Origin: Synechocystis salina LEGE 00031
Lineage (GTDB): Bacteria; Cyanobacteriota; Cyanobacteriia; Cyanobacteriales; Microcystaceae
DNA: 64,000 nt
Direction: 5' to 3'
NCBI RefSeq assembly: GCF_015207985.1
Contig: NZ_JADEVV010000005.1
Span: 45,696-109,695 of the forward strand
Both the position numbers and the translations under genes were made by a program. Each line of letters starts with the position of its first letter. Position 1 is the stretch's first letter. Under the pieces are notes generated by a model that did not search any database, had not been told where the DNA came from, and saw only the letters and a list, made by a program, of their open reading frames with translations. Shown piece by piece: positions 26,428-35,694 of this stretch.

Positions 26428-27303
26428 GTGGCAATTACAACCGCAGCCTCCAGATTGGGGGTGGCTCCCTATAACGAGTCCCGCCCTGTGGAGTTACGCC
26501 CTGACTTTAGCCTTGATGATGCCAAAATGGTGATTCGGGCTGTGTATCGTCAGGTTTTAGGCAACGATTACATCATGGATTCCGAGCGCCTCAAGGGTGC
26601 CGAGTCTCTTTTAACCAATGGCTCCATCAGTGTGCGGGAATTTGTCCGTACCGTGGCCAAGTCCGAACTTTATAAGAAGAAATTCCTTTATAACAACTTC
26701 CAAACCCGGGTCATCGAACTCAACTACAAACATCTGTTGGGCCGTGCTCCTTTCAGTGAAGATGAGGTGATTTTCCATCTCGATCTCTATGAAAACCAGG
26801 GTTTCGATGCGGATATCGATTCTTACATTGATTCGGTCGAATACCAAGAAAACTTTGGGGAAAATATTGTTCCCTATTATCGTTTTAATAATCAGGTAGG
26901 CGATCGCACTGTGGGCTTCACCCGCATGTTCCGTCTCTACCGTGGTTATGCCAACAGTGACCGCTCCCAGTTAGAGCGCACCTCTACCCGTTTAGCGACG
27001 GAGTTGGGGCAAAATACTGTTTCGGCGATCGTGGGACCCAGTGGCAGTAATGCTGGTTGGGCCTACCGTCCTTCTCGGGCGGGCAATACCCCGGCAAAAG
27101 CGTTGGGCGGTACTGTTCCCTTTGGTCAAGCAAGCAGACTGTTCCGGGTGGAAATTACGGCCATTTCTGCGCCTGGTTATCCCAAAGTGCGTCGTAGCAA
27201 TAAGGCAGTGATTGTTCCCTTTGAACAACTCAACCAAACATTACAACAAATTAATCGTTTGGGGGGTAAGGTTGCTAGTATTACCCCAGCTAGCTTGAGC
27301 TAG
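26428..27303 (+). CDS. cpcC1: phycobilisome rod linker, 33 kDa type
   Basis: Encodes 291 residues, paralogous to cpcC2: [13 protein letters not shown] and [14 protein letters not shown] in the linker domain, and a CpcD-like C-terminus. The start is GTG at 26428, placed by AAAGGAGA (26413-26420) and by alignment with the paralogue. It links core-proximal and middle phycocyanin hexamers. A terminator-like hairpin follows before cpcD. Confidence 0.95.
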   Translation: MAITTAASRLGVAPYNESRPVELRPDFSLDDAKMVIRAVYRQVLGNDYIMDSERLKGAESLLTNGSISVREFVRTVAKSELYKKKFLYNNFQTRVIELNYKHLLGRAPFSEDEVIFHLDLYENQGFDADIDSYIDSVEYQENFGENIVPYYRFNNQVGDRTVGFTRMFRLYRGYANSDRSQLERTSTRLATELGQNTVSAIVGPSGSNAGWAYRPSRAGNTPAKALGGTVPFGQASRLFRVEITAISAPGYPKVRRSNKAVIVPFEQLNQTLQQINRLGGKVASITPASLS

Positions 27304-27323
27304 ATTTTTGTTTAGTTCAGGAG

Positions 27324-27390
27324 GAGAAGTGGCTTGACTTTATTTTCCCTCTGGGGAGTAACTTGGGGTCGCTTCTCTTTTTTTATTTTT
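27324..27390 (+). terminator. internal attenuator between cpcC1 and cpcD
   Basis: GAGAAG (27324-27329) pairs with CTTCTC (27372-27377), the stem continuing inward with several G-T pairs, and is followed by TTTTTTTATTTTT (27378-27390). It lies inside the operon, so it probably terminates most transcripts after cpcC1 and lets a fraction reach cpcD. Confidence 0.7.
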
Positions 27391-27451
27391 GTAGATGATT
27401 TTGCAAACTAGCAAATTAAAAATTTAGTGTTTAGGAGTTTTTAGAATCGCC

Positions 27452-27703
27452 ATGTTAGGTCAATCTTCTTTGGTGGGTTATTCCAATACCCAAGCAGCTA
27501 ACCGTGTCTTTGTCTATGAAATTAGTGGACTCCGCCAGACCGATGCCAGTGAAAACATCAACCATGATATTCGTCGCAGTGGCAGTGTGTTTATTAAAGT
27601 TCCCTATGCCCGTATGAATGAGGAAATGCGCCGCATTTCTCGTTTGGGGGGAACAATTGTTAACATCCGCCCCTATCAAGCCGATAGCAACGAAGACAAC
27701 TAG
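27452..27703 (+). CDS. cpcD: phycobilisome rod-capping linker
   Basis: Encodes 83 residues, a single CpcD domain: RVFVYEISGLRQTD at the start and FIKVPYARMNEEMRRISRLGG near the end (in short pieces). It caps the distal end of phycocyanin rods. AGGAG at 27433 is about 14 nt before ATG, a longer spacing than for the other cpc genes, which would give lower translation and fits the low stoichiometry required. Confidence 0.95.
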   Translation: MLGQSSLVGYSNTQAANRVFVYEISGLRQTDASENINHDIRRSGSVFIKVPYARMNEEMRRISRLGGTIVNIRPYQADSNEDN

Positions 27704-27857
27704 GTTATTTTGTTAACTGCGATTTGGGCTGGGTATGAAATATTTTACTTAGTCAAAAGCTCTAACTAACAATGACTAATCTGTTTTTCTGATTGAACTC
27801 CAAACTAAAATAGCCTTCAGGTCAGTCCATTTATTTCATTATTAATGAAAATTTGTC

Positions 27858-27897
27858 AGCGGTGGTTTATCAATAGGTAGTCCACCGCTTTTATTTT
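27858..27897 (+). terminator. cpc operon terminator
   Basis: A perfect 8-bp stem AGCGGTGG (27858-27865) / CCACCGCT (27882-27889) with 16-nt loop is followed by a T-rich tract (TTTTATTTT). It ends the cpc transcript just before the convergent serS stop. Confidence 0.85.
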
Positions 27898-27928
27898 GGC
27901 AAAGAATAATTAGAATGCAGCGATGGAG

Positions 27929-29221
27929 TCAAAGATAATCTCGTTTGAGGAAATCCTGTAGGACGACGGGAACCTTAACTTGGCCGGTGCTGGGTTCGTA
28001 ATAATTTTCCAAAATTGCCGCCATGGTGCGCCCGATCGCCAAACCAGAACCGTTGAGGGTATGAACAAATTGGGTGCCTTTTTTGCCTTTTTCTTTGTAG
28101 CGAATGTTGGCTCGGCGAGCTTGGAAATCATGGAAGTTGGAGCAACTAGAAATTTCCCGGTAGGTGTTGGCTGATGACAACCAAACTTCTAAGTCGTAGC
28201 ATTTAGCTGCCCCAAAACCTAGGTCACCCGTGCATAGTTCTACTACTCGGTAGGGTAATTCTAAAGCTTGGAGAATGGCTTCTGCGTCGGCCACTAGGAT
28301 CTGATGCTCGACAGCGGACTCCTCTGGTTTAACTAATTTGACTAATTCGACTTTGTTGAATTGATGGAGACGAATAAGCCCCTTAGTGTCTCGACCATAG
28401 CTCCCAGCTTCCCGCCGAAAACAAGGGGTATAAGCACAATGTTTGATGGGCAGTTGTTCCAGGTCTAAAATTTCATCTCGATAAAGGTTGGTCACCGGTA
28501 CTTCGGCGGTGGGAATGAGCCAGAGGTCATCTTCCCGGCATTGAAAACTTTCTTCGGCAAACTTGGGCAATTGCCCCGTTCCCAGCAGAGAGTCGCTGTT
28601 AACTAAAATGGGGGGCATAATTTCCTGGTAGCCCACCCCGATGTGCCTTTCGAGCATGAAGTTAATCAAGGCCCGCTCCAAGGCGGCCCCGGCTTTCATG
28701 AGAGAAATAAAACGACTCTGGGCTACCTTGACTCCCCGCTCACTGTCAATAATGCCTAATTTTTCGCCAATTTCCCAATGGGGTAAAATACCTTCTTTTT
28801 CTGCTCTTAGATACTGATCTCCCCAACGTTTTACCTCAACGTTATCGGTTTCGTTAGCCCCTATGGGGGTGGTTTCACAGGGTAAGTTTGGTAGTTCCAG
28901 TAACAGCTTTTGCAACTGCTCTTTGAGGTCTTTTTCCTGCGGTTCCAAATCCGCTAATTGAACTTTGAGATTATTGCCTTCTTCCCGCAAAGTTTGAATC
29001 TCTGTGCCCTTGGGATCAGCTCCTTGGCCAATTTTTTGCCCAATTAATTTGCCAATTTCATTACTACGACTTTGGAGCAGGGTTCGTTCACTTTCCTTGG
29101 CTTTCTGTTCAGTGGCGATCGCCAAAATGGGTTGGAGATCATAATCAGTGCCGCTTCCCCGTTGATTGAGACGATTTTGGACAGCGGTGGGATTTTCACG
29201 AATTTGCTTAAGGTCTAACAC
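27929..29221 (-). CDS. serS: seryl-tRNA synthetase
   Basis: Encodes 430 residues. N-terminal coiled-coil tRNA-binding arm (about 30-105), then a class II aminoacyl-tRNA synthetase core: motif 2 [18 protein letters not shown] (in parts) and motif 3 [18 protein letters not shown] (in parts). It charges serine tRNAs. The start is GTG 29221 (product begins [10 protein letters not shown] as in other SerRS); no strong Shine-Dalgarno is visible. Convergent with the cpc operon. Confidence 0.96.
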   Translation of the reverse strand: MLDLKQIRENPTAVQNRLNQRGSGTDYDLQPILAIATEQKAKESERTLLQSRSNEIGKLIGQKIGQGADPKGTEIQTLREEGNNLKVQLADLEPQEKDLKEQLQKLLLELPNLPCETTPIGANETDNVEVKRWGDQYLRAEKEGILPHWEIGEKLGIIDSERGVKVAQSRFISLMKAGAALERALINFMLERHIGVGYQEIMPPILVNSDSLLGTGQLPKFAEESFQCREDDLWLIPTAEVPVTNLYRDEILDLEQLPIKHCAYTPCFRREAGSYGRDTKGLIRLHQFNKVELVKLVKPEESAVEHQILVADAEAILQALELPYRVVELCTGDLGFGAAKCYDLEVWLSSANTYREISSCSNFHDFQARRANIRYKEKGKKGTQFVHTLNGSGLAIGRTMAAILENYYEPSTGQVKVPVVLQDFLKRDYL

Positions 29222-29311
29222 GAACGAACTCTACTTAAAATTCTGAATTTTTTGAACCATTAACGGCCAACCCCATACAGTTTAAAACGTCGGGGCGGAC
29301 TTCTAACCGGA

Positions 29312-30061
29312 CTATTGACTGAGGGCTTTGAGAAAACGATTCAGATTGGCCATGATGCCCCCCCGTTTAGGACTGGGGCCCGTACTTTCCGAGCCGGGCT
29401 CCTGGGGATTGTTACTTTCCATTAGTAGGCGCTCCAAAGCTTCTCCTACCGGTTTTTCGGGTAATTCTGTTAAAAGTTCGTACTCTTCTCCCTTTTCCAG
29501 CAATACCTGCCATGGAGAAGGGTGGGAGCGCAACACGATTGCCCCTTCCAGGGGACGGAAATAGTAGGCACTGAAGAGGGTGCTTAAAAACCGTTGCCGC
29601 AGTTGTCGGGCTGCATAGCCAATGCCAACAATGGAAACATCTTCAAGTTGGGGAATGAGCAAAATCACCGGGCGATCGCCGGCCAATTCGCAAAGTTTTT
29701 CCACGCTCTGAACTTCCACCGCAGAGGGGGACACCACCAAAAATACCTGGTCAGATTCAGCAATTTTGCGGTCGATGGGGGTGTAACGACTGCCTAAATC
29801 GCCGATCTGGAAAGAAACTTCGCCCCAGTCCCGTTTGGCTAGGGCTGCCGCCCCGGTGTCGGGAAAAATGATCCGTAGCCCCAATCCTTGGTCGGCAAAC
29901 AATTGGCTAAATTCCAAGGCAATGGCCTGGGCTTGGAGGGCAATTTCCGGCACTGATAATTCCACCTGGATGCGGCGGTAACCGTCATCTAGGGCCCTTT
30001 GGGTGGCGGCGATCGCCTCGGTGATGGCCTCGTCAATGGTGGAGGGAACGGGGAGGGACAT
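29312..30061 (-). CDS. DUF1995-domain protein
   Basis: Encodes 249 residues. DUF1995 signature parts are visible: PSTIDEAITEAIAATQRAL at the start, RIQVELSVPE, LRIIFPDTGAAALAKRDWG, and ARQLRQRFLSTLFSAYYFRP. The family includes plant LPA3-type photosystem II accumulation factors and several cyanobacterial homologues of unknown function. The C-terminal 30 residues are Pro/Ser/Gly rich then basic. It sits 90 nt upstream of serS in the same direction. Confidence 0.8.
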   Translation of the reverse strand: MSLPVPSTIDEAITEAIAATQRALDDGYRRIQVELSVPEIALQAQAIALEFSQLFADQGLGLRIIFPDTGAAALAKRDWGEVSFQIGDLGSRYTPIDRKIAESDQVFLVVSPSAVEVQSVEKLCELAGDRPVILLIPQLEDVSIVGIGYAARQLRQRFLSTLFSAYYFRPLEGAIVLRSHPSPWQVLLEKGEEYELLTELPEKPVGEALERLLMESNNPQEPGSESTGPSPKRGGIMANLNRFLKALSQ

Positions 30062-30094
30062 GGTTAGGGGCGGTGATGGTTAGTGACTCGCAGG

Positions 30095-30358
30095 CTATTT
30101 TAGCGTTATCTGATCTTCCCCATCCTTTTCCATGGCTTGGAGAGGTTGCCAGCCCGATCGCCAGAGCAGATCATCTTTAAGTTGTTGGGCATTAAGCCAA
30201 AAGCGGACTTTGGGATCACAACTAGCCACCATTTCCGCAAAAACCCACCGACCTTCCTGCCGGCGATTGGCCACCTGGAAGTGTCGCCAGCCCCAGGTTT
30301 TTTGTTGAGCTGTCCATTTGGAACCGAGGAGATGGGGAAATTTTTGCTTGCGGGCCAT
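30095..30358 (-). CDS. Trp-rich conserved small protein (TIGR02450-like)
   Basis: Encodes 87 residues beginning MARKQKFPHLLGSKWTA; I use ATG 30358 rather than a start ten codons earlier because the family begins at this motif. Further conserved features are GWRHFQVANR, and CDPKVRFW. Six tryptophans in 87 residues. Function unknown. Just downstream of it on the same strand is the DUF1995 gene (33 nt). Confidence 0.75.
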   Translation of the reverse strand: MARKQKFPHLLGSKWTAQQKTWGWRHFQVANRRQEGRWVFAEMVASCDPKVRFWLNAQQLKDDLLWRSGWQPLQAMEKDGEDQITLK

Positions 30359-30404
30359 GGGGAAAGTCAACGAAAAGCTGGAGGACAATTTTCACGGTGG
30401 TTTC

Positions 30405-30425
30405 CCCAACATATAATATGTACCT
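30405..30425 (+). promoter_or_regulatory. candidate promoter of the polysaccharide export gene
   Basis: TATAAT at 30412-30417 within the near-palindrome ACATATAATATGT gives a perfect -10 element; transcription would start near 30424, 38 nt before ATG 30462. No convincing -35 is seen. The divergent Trp-rich gene starts at 30358, so the palindrome could serve both directions. Confidence 0.5.
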
Positions 30426-30461
30426 ACGATATGCCCAGGCCATTGGGCTAATCCACCCCAA

Positions 30462-32081
30462 ATGGAAACTAAAAAGGCAATAATTGTTTCTTGTAGTGGG
30501 ATGAAAAACTTACTTTTGACTGCTTTGGAATTTTCTCCATTGGTGAATGCGATGCTTCCCTTGAATGTGCTTAATCCCAGTCAATCTTTACCCTCGAAGT
30601 TAGGCGGCGCAGCATTATTAATTGCCGCGGCCTGGGCGGGTTTGGGGACCCCGGAAGCATTGGCCCAAATTGGTAGTCCTGCCCCTGGTCAGTTACAGCA
30701 ATTTACGTCCCAAAATACTCCTTCAGTGCTGCCTCCAGAGAGTGAATATACCCTCGGCCCGGGCGATCGCCTTAGGGTGGACGTTTTTCAGGTACAAGAA
30801 TTATCGGGGGAATATCAGGTTCTGGTTGACGGCACAATAGGTTTTCCCCTTATTGGTACGGTCAGGGTGGCCGATCTCACCATCCCAGAGCTGAATCAAC
30901 TTTTGGCTAATCAGTATGCCAGATATATTCGCCGTCCCCTAGTTACGGCCATTCTCACCAGCCCCCGTCCCCTCAACATTACCCTTTCTGGTGAAGTCAA
31001 TTCCCCTGGGGCTTATGCCTTGGCGATCGAAGGCGGACAGAAATTTCCCACCCTCACCCAGGTCATTCAACAGGCCGGTGGTCTCACTCCCGTATCAGAT
31101 ATCAGTCGAGTACAACTGCGTCGACAAAAGGGTAACTACCAAGAAAACTACAGCATTAACCTGTGGGAACTGCTACGGGAAGGCAACTCCCGTCAAAATG
31201 TAACCCTGCGGGACGGGGATATTGTGGTTATTCCCAGCAAAACTGCCACAGATCCCAGGGAAGTCCGACAATTAGCCGACGCAAATTTTGGTATTCGTTT
31301 TGAACAGGAAATTAACGTAGCGGTGATTGGGGAAATTTTTCGTCCTGGTTCCTATAAACTCTCCCCTGCCATTCGAGCCTCTAGTATCACCGAAGTGAGT
31401 GGTGACAACACCAACACCAATAGAAACACAACGGGTAGCCGTGCCAACGTAGAAAATACACAACCAGTGCGTTTGACCCAGGCAATTCAGGAAGCTGGAG
31501 GTATTAAATCCCAAGCTGACATCCGTAACGTGGAAGTGCGGCGGGAAAATCGGGATGGAAATTTTGAGTTAATTGTGGTTAATCTCTGGGAACTGTTGGA
31601 CGAAGGTAACCTAGATAAGGACGTTATTCTCCAAAATGGCGATGTCATTACTGTTCCCCAAGCTAAGGAACTATCGCCAAATGAATTTGAGGCGATCGCC
31701 ACCGCTAATTTTTCGCCCCGGTCTATCACGGTCAATGTTGTGGGAGAAGTTCGTCGGGGAGGGGCTATTCAACTCCAACCTAATTCCACTTTGAACCAAG
31801 CAATCCTAGCAGCCGGCTCTTTTGATCCGGTGAGAGCTGATAAGGCCAGTGTTGATTTAATCCGTTTAAACCCCGATGGTACAGTTACGAGGCTTAATAT
31901 TGCTCCAGATTTTAGTCTCAACATCAGTTCGGATAGAAATCCCACTCTGAGAAATAATGACGTGGTTTTAGTTAATACCAGTGGTTTAACCCAAGCAACT
32001 GATACGCTCAGAGAATTGTTTAGCCCCATTGGTGCACTTCTAGGAGGAGGAATTCCTAGTCTCATCAATATTCTCAATTGA
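30462..32081 (+). CDS. outer-membrane polysaccharide export protein (Wza/GumB type)
   Basis: Encodes 539 residues. Signal region (hydrophobic LGGAALLIAAAWAGLG at about 47-63, cleavage near EALAQ), Poly_export domain (about 95-180: YTLGPGDRLRVDVFQVQ, VLVDGTIGFPLIGTV), then three SLBB-type domains, each with an 'aGG' loop (IQQAGGLTPVSDI, IQEAGGIKSQADI, LAAGSFDPV). It forms the outer channel for extracellular polysaccharide. Counterpart sll1581 of PCC 6803 is implicated in exopolysaccharide production and cell aggregation (from memory). ATG 30501 is an alternative start; neither has a strong ribosome binding site. Confidence 0.9.
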   Translation: METKKAIIVSCSGMKNLLLTALEFSPLVNAMLPLNVLNPSQSLPSKLGGAALLIAAAWAGLGTPEALAQIGSPAPGQLQQFTSQNTPSVLPPESEYTLGPGDRLRVDVFQVQELSGEYQVLVDGTIGFPLIGTVRVADLTIPELNQLLANQYARYIRRPLVTAILTSPRPLNITLSGEVNSPGAYALAIEGGQKFPTLTQVIQQAGGLTPVSDISRVQLRRQKGNYQENYSINLWELLREGNSRQNVTLRDGDIVVIPSKTATDPREVRQLADANFGIRFEQEINVAVIGEIFRPGSYKLSPAIRASSITEVSGDNTNTNRNTTGSRANVENTQPVRLTQAIQEAGGIKSQADIRNVEVRRENRDGNFELIVVNLWELLDEGNLDKDVILQNGDVITVPQAKELSPNEFEAIATANFSPRSITVNVVGEVRRGGAIQLQPNSTLNQAILAAGSFDPVRADKASVDLIRLNPDGTVTRLNIAPDFSLNISSDRNPTLRNNDVVLVNTSGLTQATDTLRELFSPIGALLGGGIPSLINILN

Positions 32082-32169
32082 TAACTTAATGTAAGTATCT
32101 TGGCAATTTTTCTTGTAATCTTCTGTTTTGCAAAGATGCTTGAGACTCATTAAGTCCGGAAATTATGCT

Positions 32170-35100
32170 ATGAATGAAAATGACAGAATTACAGAAATAT
32201 GCCAAGGATTACATGCAATTGGTCGTTCGAGAGTAATCTTGCAGGATGACTTTTTCACGATTTCGACATTTTTTTATCAGTCGGTCAAAGCATTGACTGA
32301 TTCAGAAAATATAGTCTTTAAAAATTTTTATGCCAGGTTTAGATATTGTCTTAGTAATCTAAATTTAGATGGGCAGGATGTCAGTAATCTTGATGCTTTT
32401 CGCCGCTTTATCCGCAGGGGGTTTTCTGAGAAAGTCAATCAAATGGCAATTGAACAGGGAATTTTATTACTCCAAAGAGTGTGTTTAGCGGCGGTCAAAA
32501 ATTCTGAATTGCTAGAATTTACTATTGACAATAATCAATATAACAATCAATATTTCACAACCCTTTCCCAAGCAAGGCGATCGCCCCGGATAAAATACCT
32601 AAAACTTTTATACACTGGGCATCATCAGAGTAAATCCCGACGAGCCTTCCGTCTCTATGGCTTTAGCTTAGATAATCTGCAAACAAGCATTACCCTAGAG
32701 TGTGATTGGTTTAATGCTCCCCACTTATTTTATTTAACAGATTTATTAAAGGAAGATACGTTAATTGCTTGCCATAATTTAGTACCAGTAGCCGAAAACA
32801 AATACCAAGCTAATTCAGAATCATTAATCGTCATTGAGCCAGACTTTTTGGTGGATGCCAGCGCCATCAGCGAATGTTTTGGCAACAAAAATACGAGTAG
32901 CGATATTTTTTGGCTCAATAAATTAGTAGGAGAACTGGCTGGAGCTCCAGCTTTTAAGGGGACTATTGTTGGTTACTACCTAGATGAACTGGTCAGAAAT
33001 GAACAGATTGATATTGCTAAAATTTTTGCAGATTATAAGAAATCAGATGCTTTAAGGTGTGCCTATCTTGGGGAAATAGAAATGGTCGATATTCAAACAT
33101 CCATCACCCAAGAACATCTGCCTAATATTGCTAGTTTAGTCAAGAAATTACATCAAGAAAATCTTAGTATTTGGATTGAGCCAACTTTTTTTTCACAGCA
33201 TTATGGTTTGCAAGGACGATTAGATTTATTAACTATCAATCCAAAGGGCTCTAAAGATATTATTGAGCTTAAAAGTGGTGGCGCTCCCTATCCAGGCAGA
33301 GAATGGAAAAATCATAAAATGCAAGTGGTGGCATATAACATGATGCTGGAAAGCACCTATGGTAATTATTTAGGAAATAAGGAAATATTTTATTCAAAAT
33401 CAGACCAACCCCGTAGAAATATTGTCAGTGAATCCCAAGAAAAAAATGAATTGATTAAAGTCAGAAATGAAATAGTTAGTAAAATTTACCAACTAGCCAA
33501 GGGCGATTTTACCAGCTTAGATAAACTTAAAACTAATGGGGCGGGAGAGTTACCAGAGTATAATCAACGACGTTTAAACCGTTTTCAACAAGGCTATCAA
33601 CCGGGTAGATTAACCACAAATTATTATCAACAATTAATTTCCTTTACTCTCAGGGAATTAATTAACAACAAAACATCAGATTATCAACAGTCTGAATTGG
33701 AGGATAAGCATCAATCGTCCACAGGATTTGCTAGTTTGTGGTTGGACGATTTTAATACCAAGCAAAGTAACTATCAACTACTTTATGATCTTAGAGTAAT
33801 GGAAGTTGACAAACGGAAGAGCTATCTTTCTCTGGTACTGACCCAGTCCGATATAGCCCATTCATTTCGAGCCGGTGATATGGTAATTATTTACCCTAAA
33901 ATAAACGGGGAGTATGAACCTTTGAAGCAGCATATTTTTAAAGGTTCCATTAAAATCATCAACCAAGAACAGATTGTAGTTTCTTTATTTAATAAACAAA
34001 CTGATTATTCGTTTATTGAAAAATATGACTTTTGGGCTTTAGAGCCAGATATTTTTGAGCGTAACTATTGGAGTAGCATAGCTTGCCTCTTAGAAGTGTT
34101 AGCCTGCTCCATGGAGAAAAAACAACTGCTTTTAGGGCACTTGGAACCGCAAATATTATCGATAAATTATCAAGAAAACGATTTTTTAACTAGTAATCAA
34201 AATCAAATTATTTGCCAAGCCCTCGAAGCTAAACATTATTATTTACTCCAAGGTCCACCAGGCACAGGAAAAACCAGCATATTTTTGGTCAACTACGTGC
34301 AAAATTTACTCAAGTTAGACAAGAAAAATATATTCATCTTGGCTTTTACCAACAAAGCCGTAGAACAAATATGTAAGGCCCTTAAAAACCCACGCCATGA
34401 GGAGCCCATAGATTACCTCCGTTTAGGCAATAAAACCATAGTTGATGAAAATTTAGTCGCTAAGAAATTAACTGGTAACAATGCGGATCAATGGCGGAAA
34501 TTTCTGCAGGAAAGTCGGATTTTTGTTGCCACTGTTTCAACTTTTAAAGATAAGTATTTATTACTCAGGGAATTTGTTGGTGAATTTGACCAGCTAATCG
34601 TTGATGAAGCTTCCCAACTAACAGAGGCTGATGTGGCAGGGATAGTGGCACTGTTCAACAAGTTTGTGCTGATTGGCGATCAAAAGCAATTGCCAGCAGT
34701 TATTACACAAGGTGATAGGGATTGCCTAGTTAAAACAAAAGAATTCTTACGTTACAACATACATTTTACAGATTTAAGAATGTCTTTGTTTGAAAGATTA
34801 ATTACCAATGCCAAAAATAAAAAATGGGGTCATTGCTACGGTCAGTTAACTGAACATTACCGTATGCATAGAGATATTGCTTTGTTAATCGCCCATCATT
34901 ACGATCGCCAGTTGGTGGAGCAACGGGGGCAACAGAGGGAAATGGAGCCGGACTATGGAGTTCATGGAAATTACTTATTAAAAGAATTAAGTAAAAGCAG
35001 AACCGTTTTTGTGGAAACGCCATCCGAAATCGGTCTGCAACGGAAAAACACTAACGAAGCTATTATTGCGGCGGAAATTGTTAAAACTTACTGGGAAAAT

Positions 35101-35517
35101 AATCTTTTTTCTGCGGCAGAAATTGGTATTATTGCCCCTTTTCGAGCTCAGGTGGCAGAAATCAATCAACAGTTGGAAAGAATTTTCGGTAATGCTGATT
35201 TACCAATTGTTGTTGATACAGTGGAGCGATTTCAGGGGGATGAACGGGAATTAATTATTTTTTCTACTACCATTTCCTGGTCCAAACAAGTAAAAAATAT
35301 CCAAAGCATTGCTGACCACGATCGCCAAAATACAGACCGTAAATTATTAGTCAGTATTTCCCGTGCTAAAAGCAAACTAATTATTTTAGGCAACTCATCC
35401 CAGTTGCAATTTGCCCCCGCCTATAGGGAACTAATTAAACACATTGAACAAACTAACGGACTGATTGATCTGGCAGTAGGAAGGGAAATAATAACCTGCT
35501 CTGGCTCAAATCCCTAG
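32170..35517 (+). CDS. Dna2-like nuclease-helicase (Cas4/PD-(D/E)XK nuclease fused to SF1 helicase)
   Basis: Encodes 1115 residues from ATG 32170 (an in-frame TTG 42 nt earlier is less likely). Residues about 200-400 hold a PD-(D/E)XK nuclease: EPDFLVD near 223, GRLDLL near 349 and IIELKSGG near 364. Residues about 680-1095 hold an SF1B Dna2/Upf1-type helicase: Walker A QGPPGTGKTS (about 694), VDEASQL (Walker B, about 811), IGDQKQLPA, TEHYRMH (about 894), VERFQGDERELI (about 1018), VSISRAKSKL. It would unwind and cleave branched or 5'-flap DNA. Lower G+C and few HIP1 sites set it apart from its neighbours, suggesting acquisition. PCC 6803 sll1582 is the probable counterpart (from memory). Confidence 0.88.
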   Translation: MNENDRITEICQGLHAIGRSRVILQDDFFTISTFFYQSVKALTDSENIVFKNFYARFRYCLSNLNLDGQDVSNLDAFRRFIRRGFSEKVNQMAIEQGILLLQRVCLAAVKNSELLEFTIDNNQYNNQYFTTLSQARRSPRIKYLKLLYTGHHQSKSRRAFRLYGFSLDNLQTSITLECDWFNAPHLFYLTDLLKEDTLIACHNLVPVAENKYQANSESLIVIEPDFLVDASAISECFGNKNTSSDIFWLNKLVGELAGAPAFKGTIVGYYLDELVRNEQIDIAKIFADYKKSDALRCAYLGEIEMVDIQTSITQEHLPNIASLVKKLHQENLSIWIEPTFFSQHYGLQGRLDLLTINPKGSKDIIELKSGGAPYPGREWKNHKMQVVAYNMMLESTYGNYLGNKEIFYSKSDQPRRNIVSESQEKNELIKVRNEIVSKIYQLAKGDFTSLDKLKTNGAGELPEYNQRRLNRFQQGYQPGRLTTNYYQQLISFTLRELINNKTSDYQQSELEDKHQSSTGFASLWLDDFNTKQSNYQLLYDLRVMEVDKRKSYLSLVLTQSDIAHSFRAGDMVIIYPKINGEYEPLKQHIFKGSIKIINQEQIVVSLFNKQTDYSFIEKYDFWALEPDIFERNYWSSIACLLEVLACSMEKKQLLLGHLEPQILSINYQENDFLTSNQNQIICQALEAKHYYLLQGPPGTGKTSIFLVNYVQNLLKLDKKNIFILAFTNKAVEQICKALKNPRHEEPIDYLRLGNKTIVDENLVAKKLTGNNADQWRKFLQESRIFVATVSTFKDKYLLLREFVGEFDQLIVDEASQLTEADVAGIVALFNKFVLIGDQKQLPAVITQGDRDCLVKTKEFLRYNIHFTDLRMSLFERLITNAKNKKWGHCYGQLTEHYRMHRDIALLIAHHYDRQLVEQRGQQREMEPDYGVHGNYLLKELSKSRTVFVETPSEIGLQRKNTNEAIIAAEIVKTYWENNLFSAAEIGIIAPFRAQVAEINQQLERIFGNADLPIVVDTVERFQGDERELIIFSTTISWSKQVKNIQSIADHDRQNTDRKLLVSISRAKSKLIILGNSSQLQFAPAYRELIKHIEQTNGLIDLAVGREIITCSGSNP

Positions 35518-35694
35518 CATAGGGACGAAGTTGGGTAAGTTCAGGCCAGGGCCCCCTTTTGACGGCACCTCGATTAAGTTTTGCGACTATTTCTCCCCAT
35601 CCCTCCATAAAAGGTTCCCAAACTTGCTATAAGAGGATCTAGAGTCCAGTCCAGTGACGATTGGCATTGATGTTCTTGATCGAGGAGACGGTGG

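Noticed and set aside
32580..35340. CRISPR-associated function for the nuclease-helicase
   Set aside because: No repeat array or other Cas genes occur in the window; Cas4-like fold alone does not imply CRISPR.
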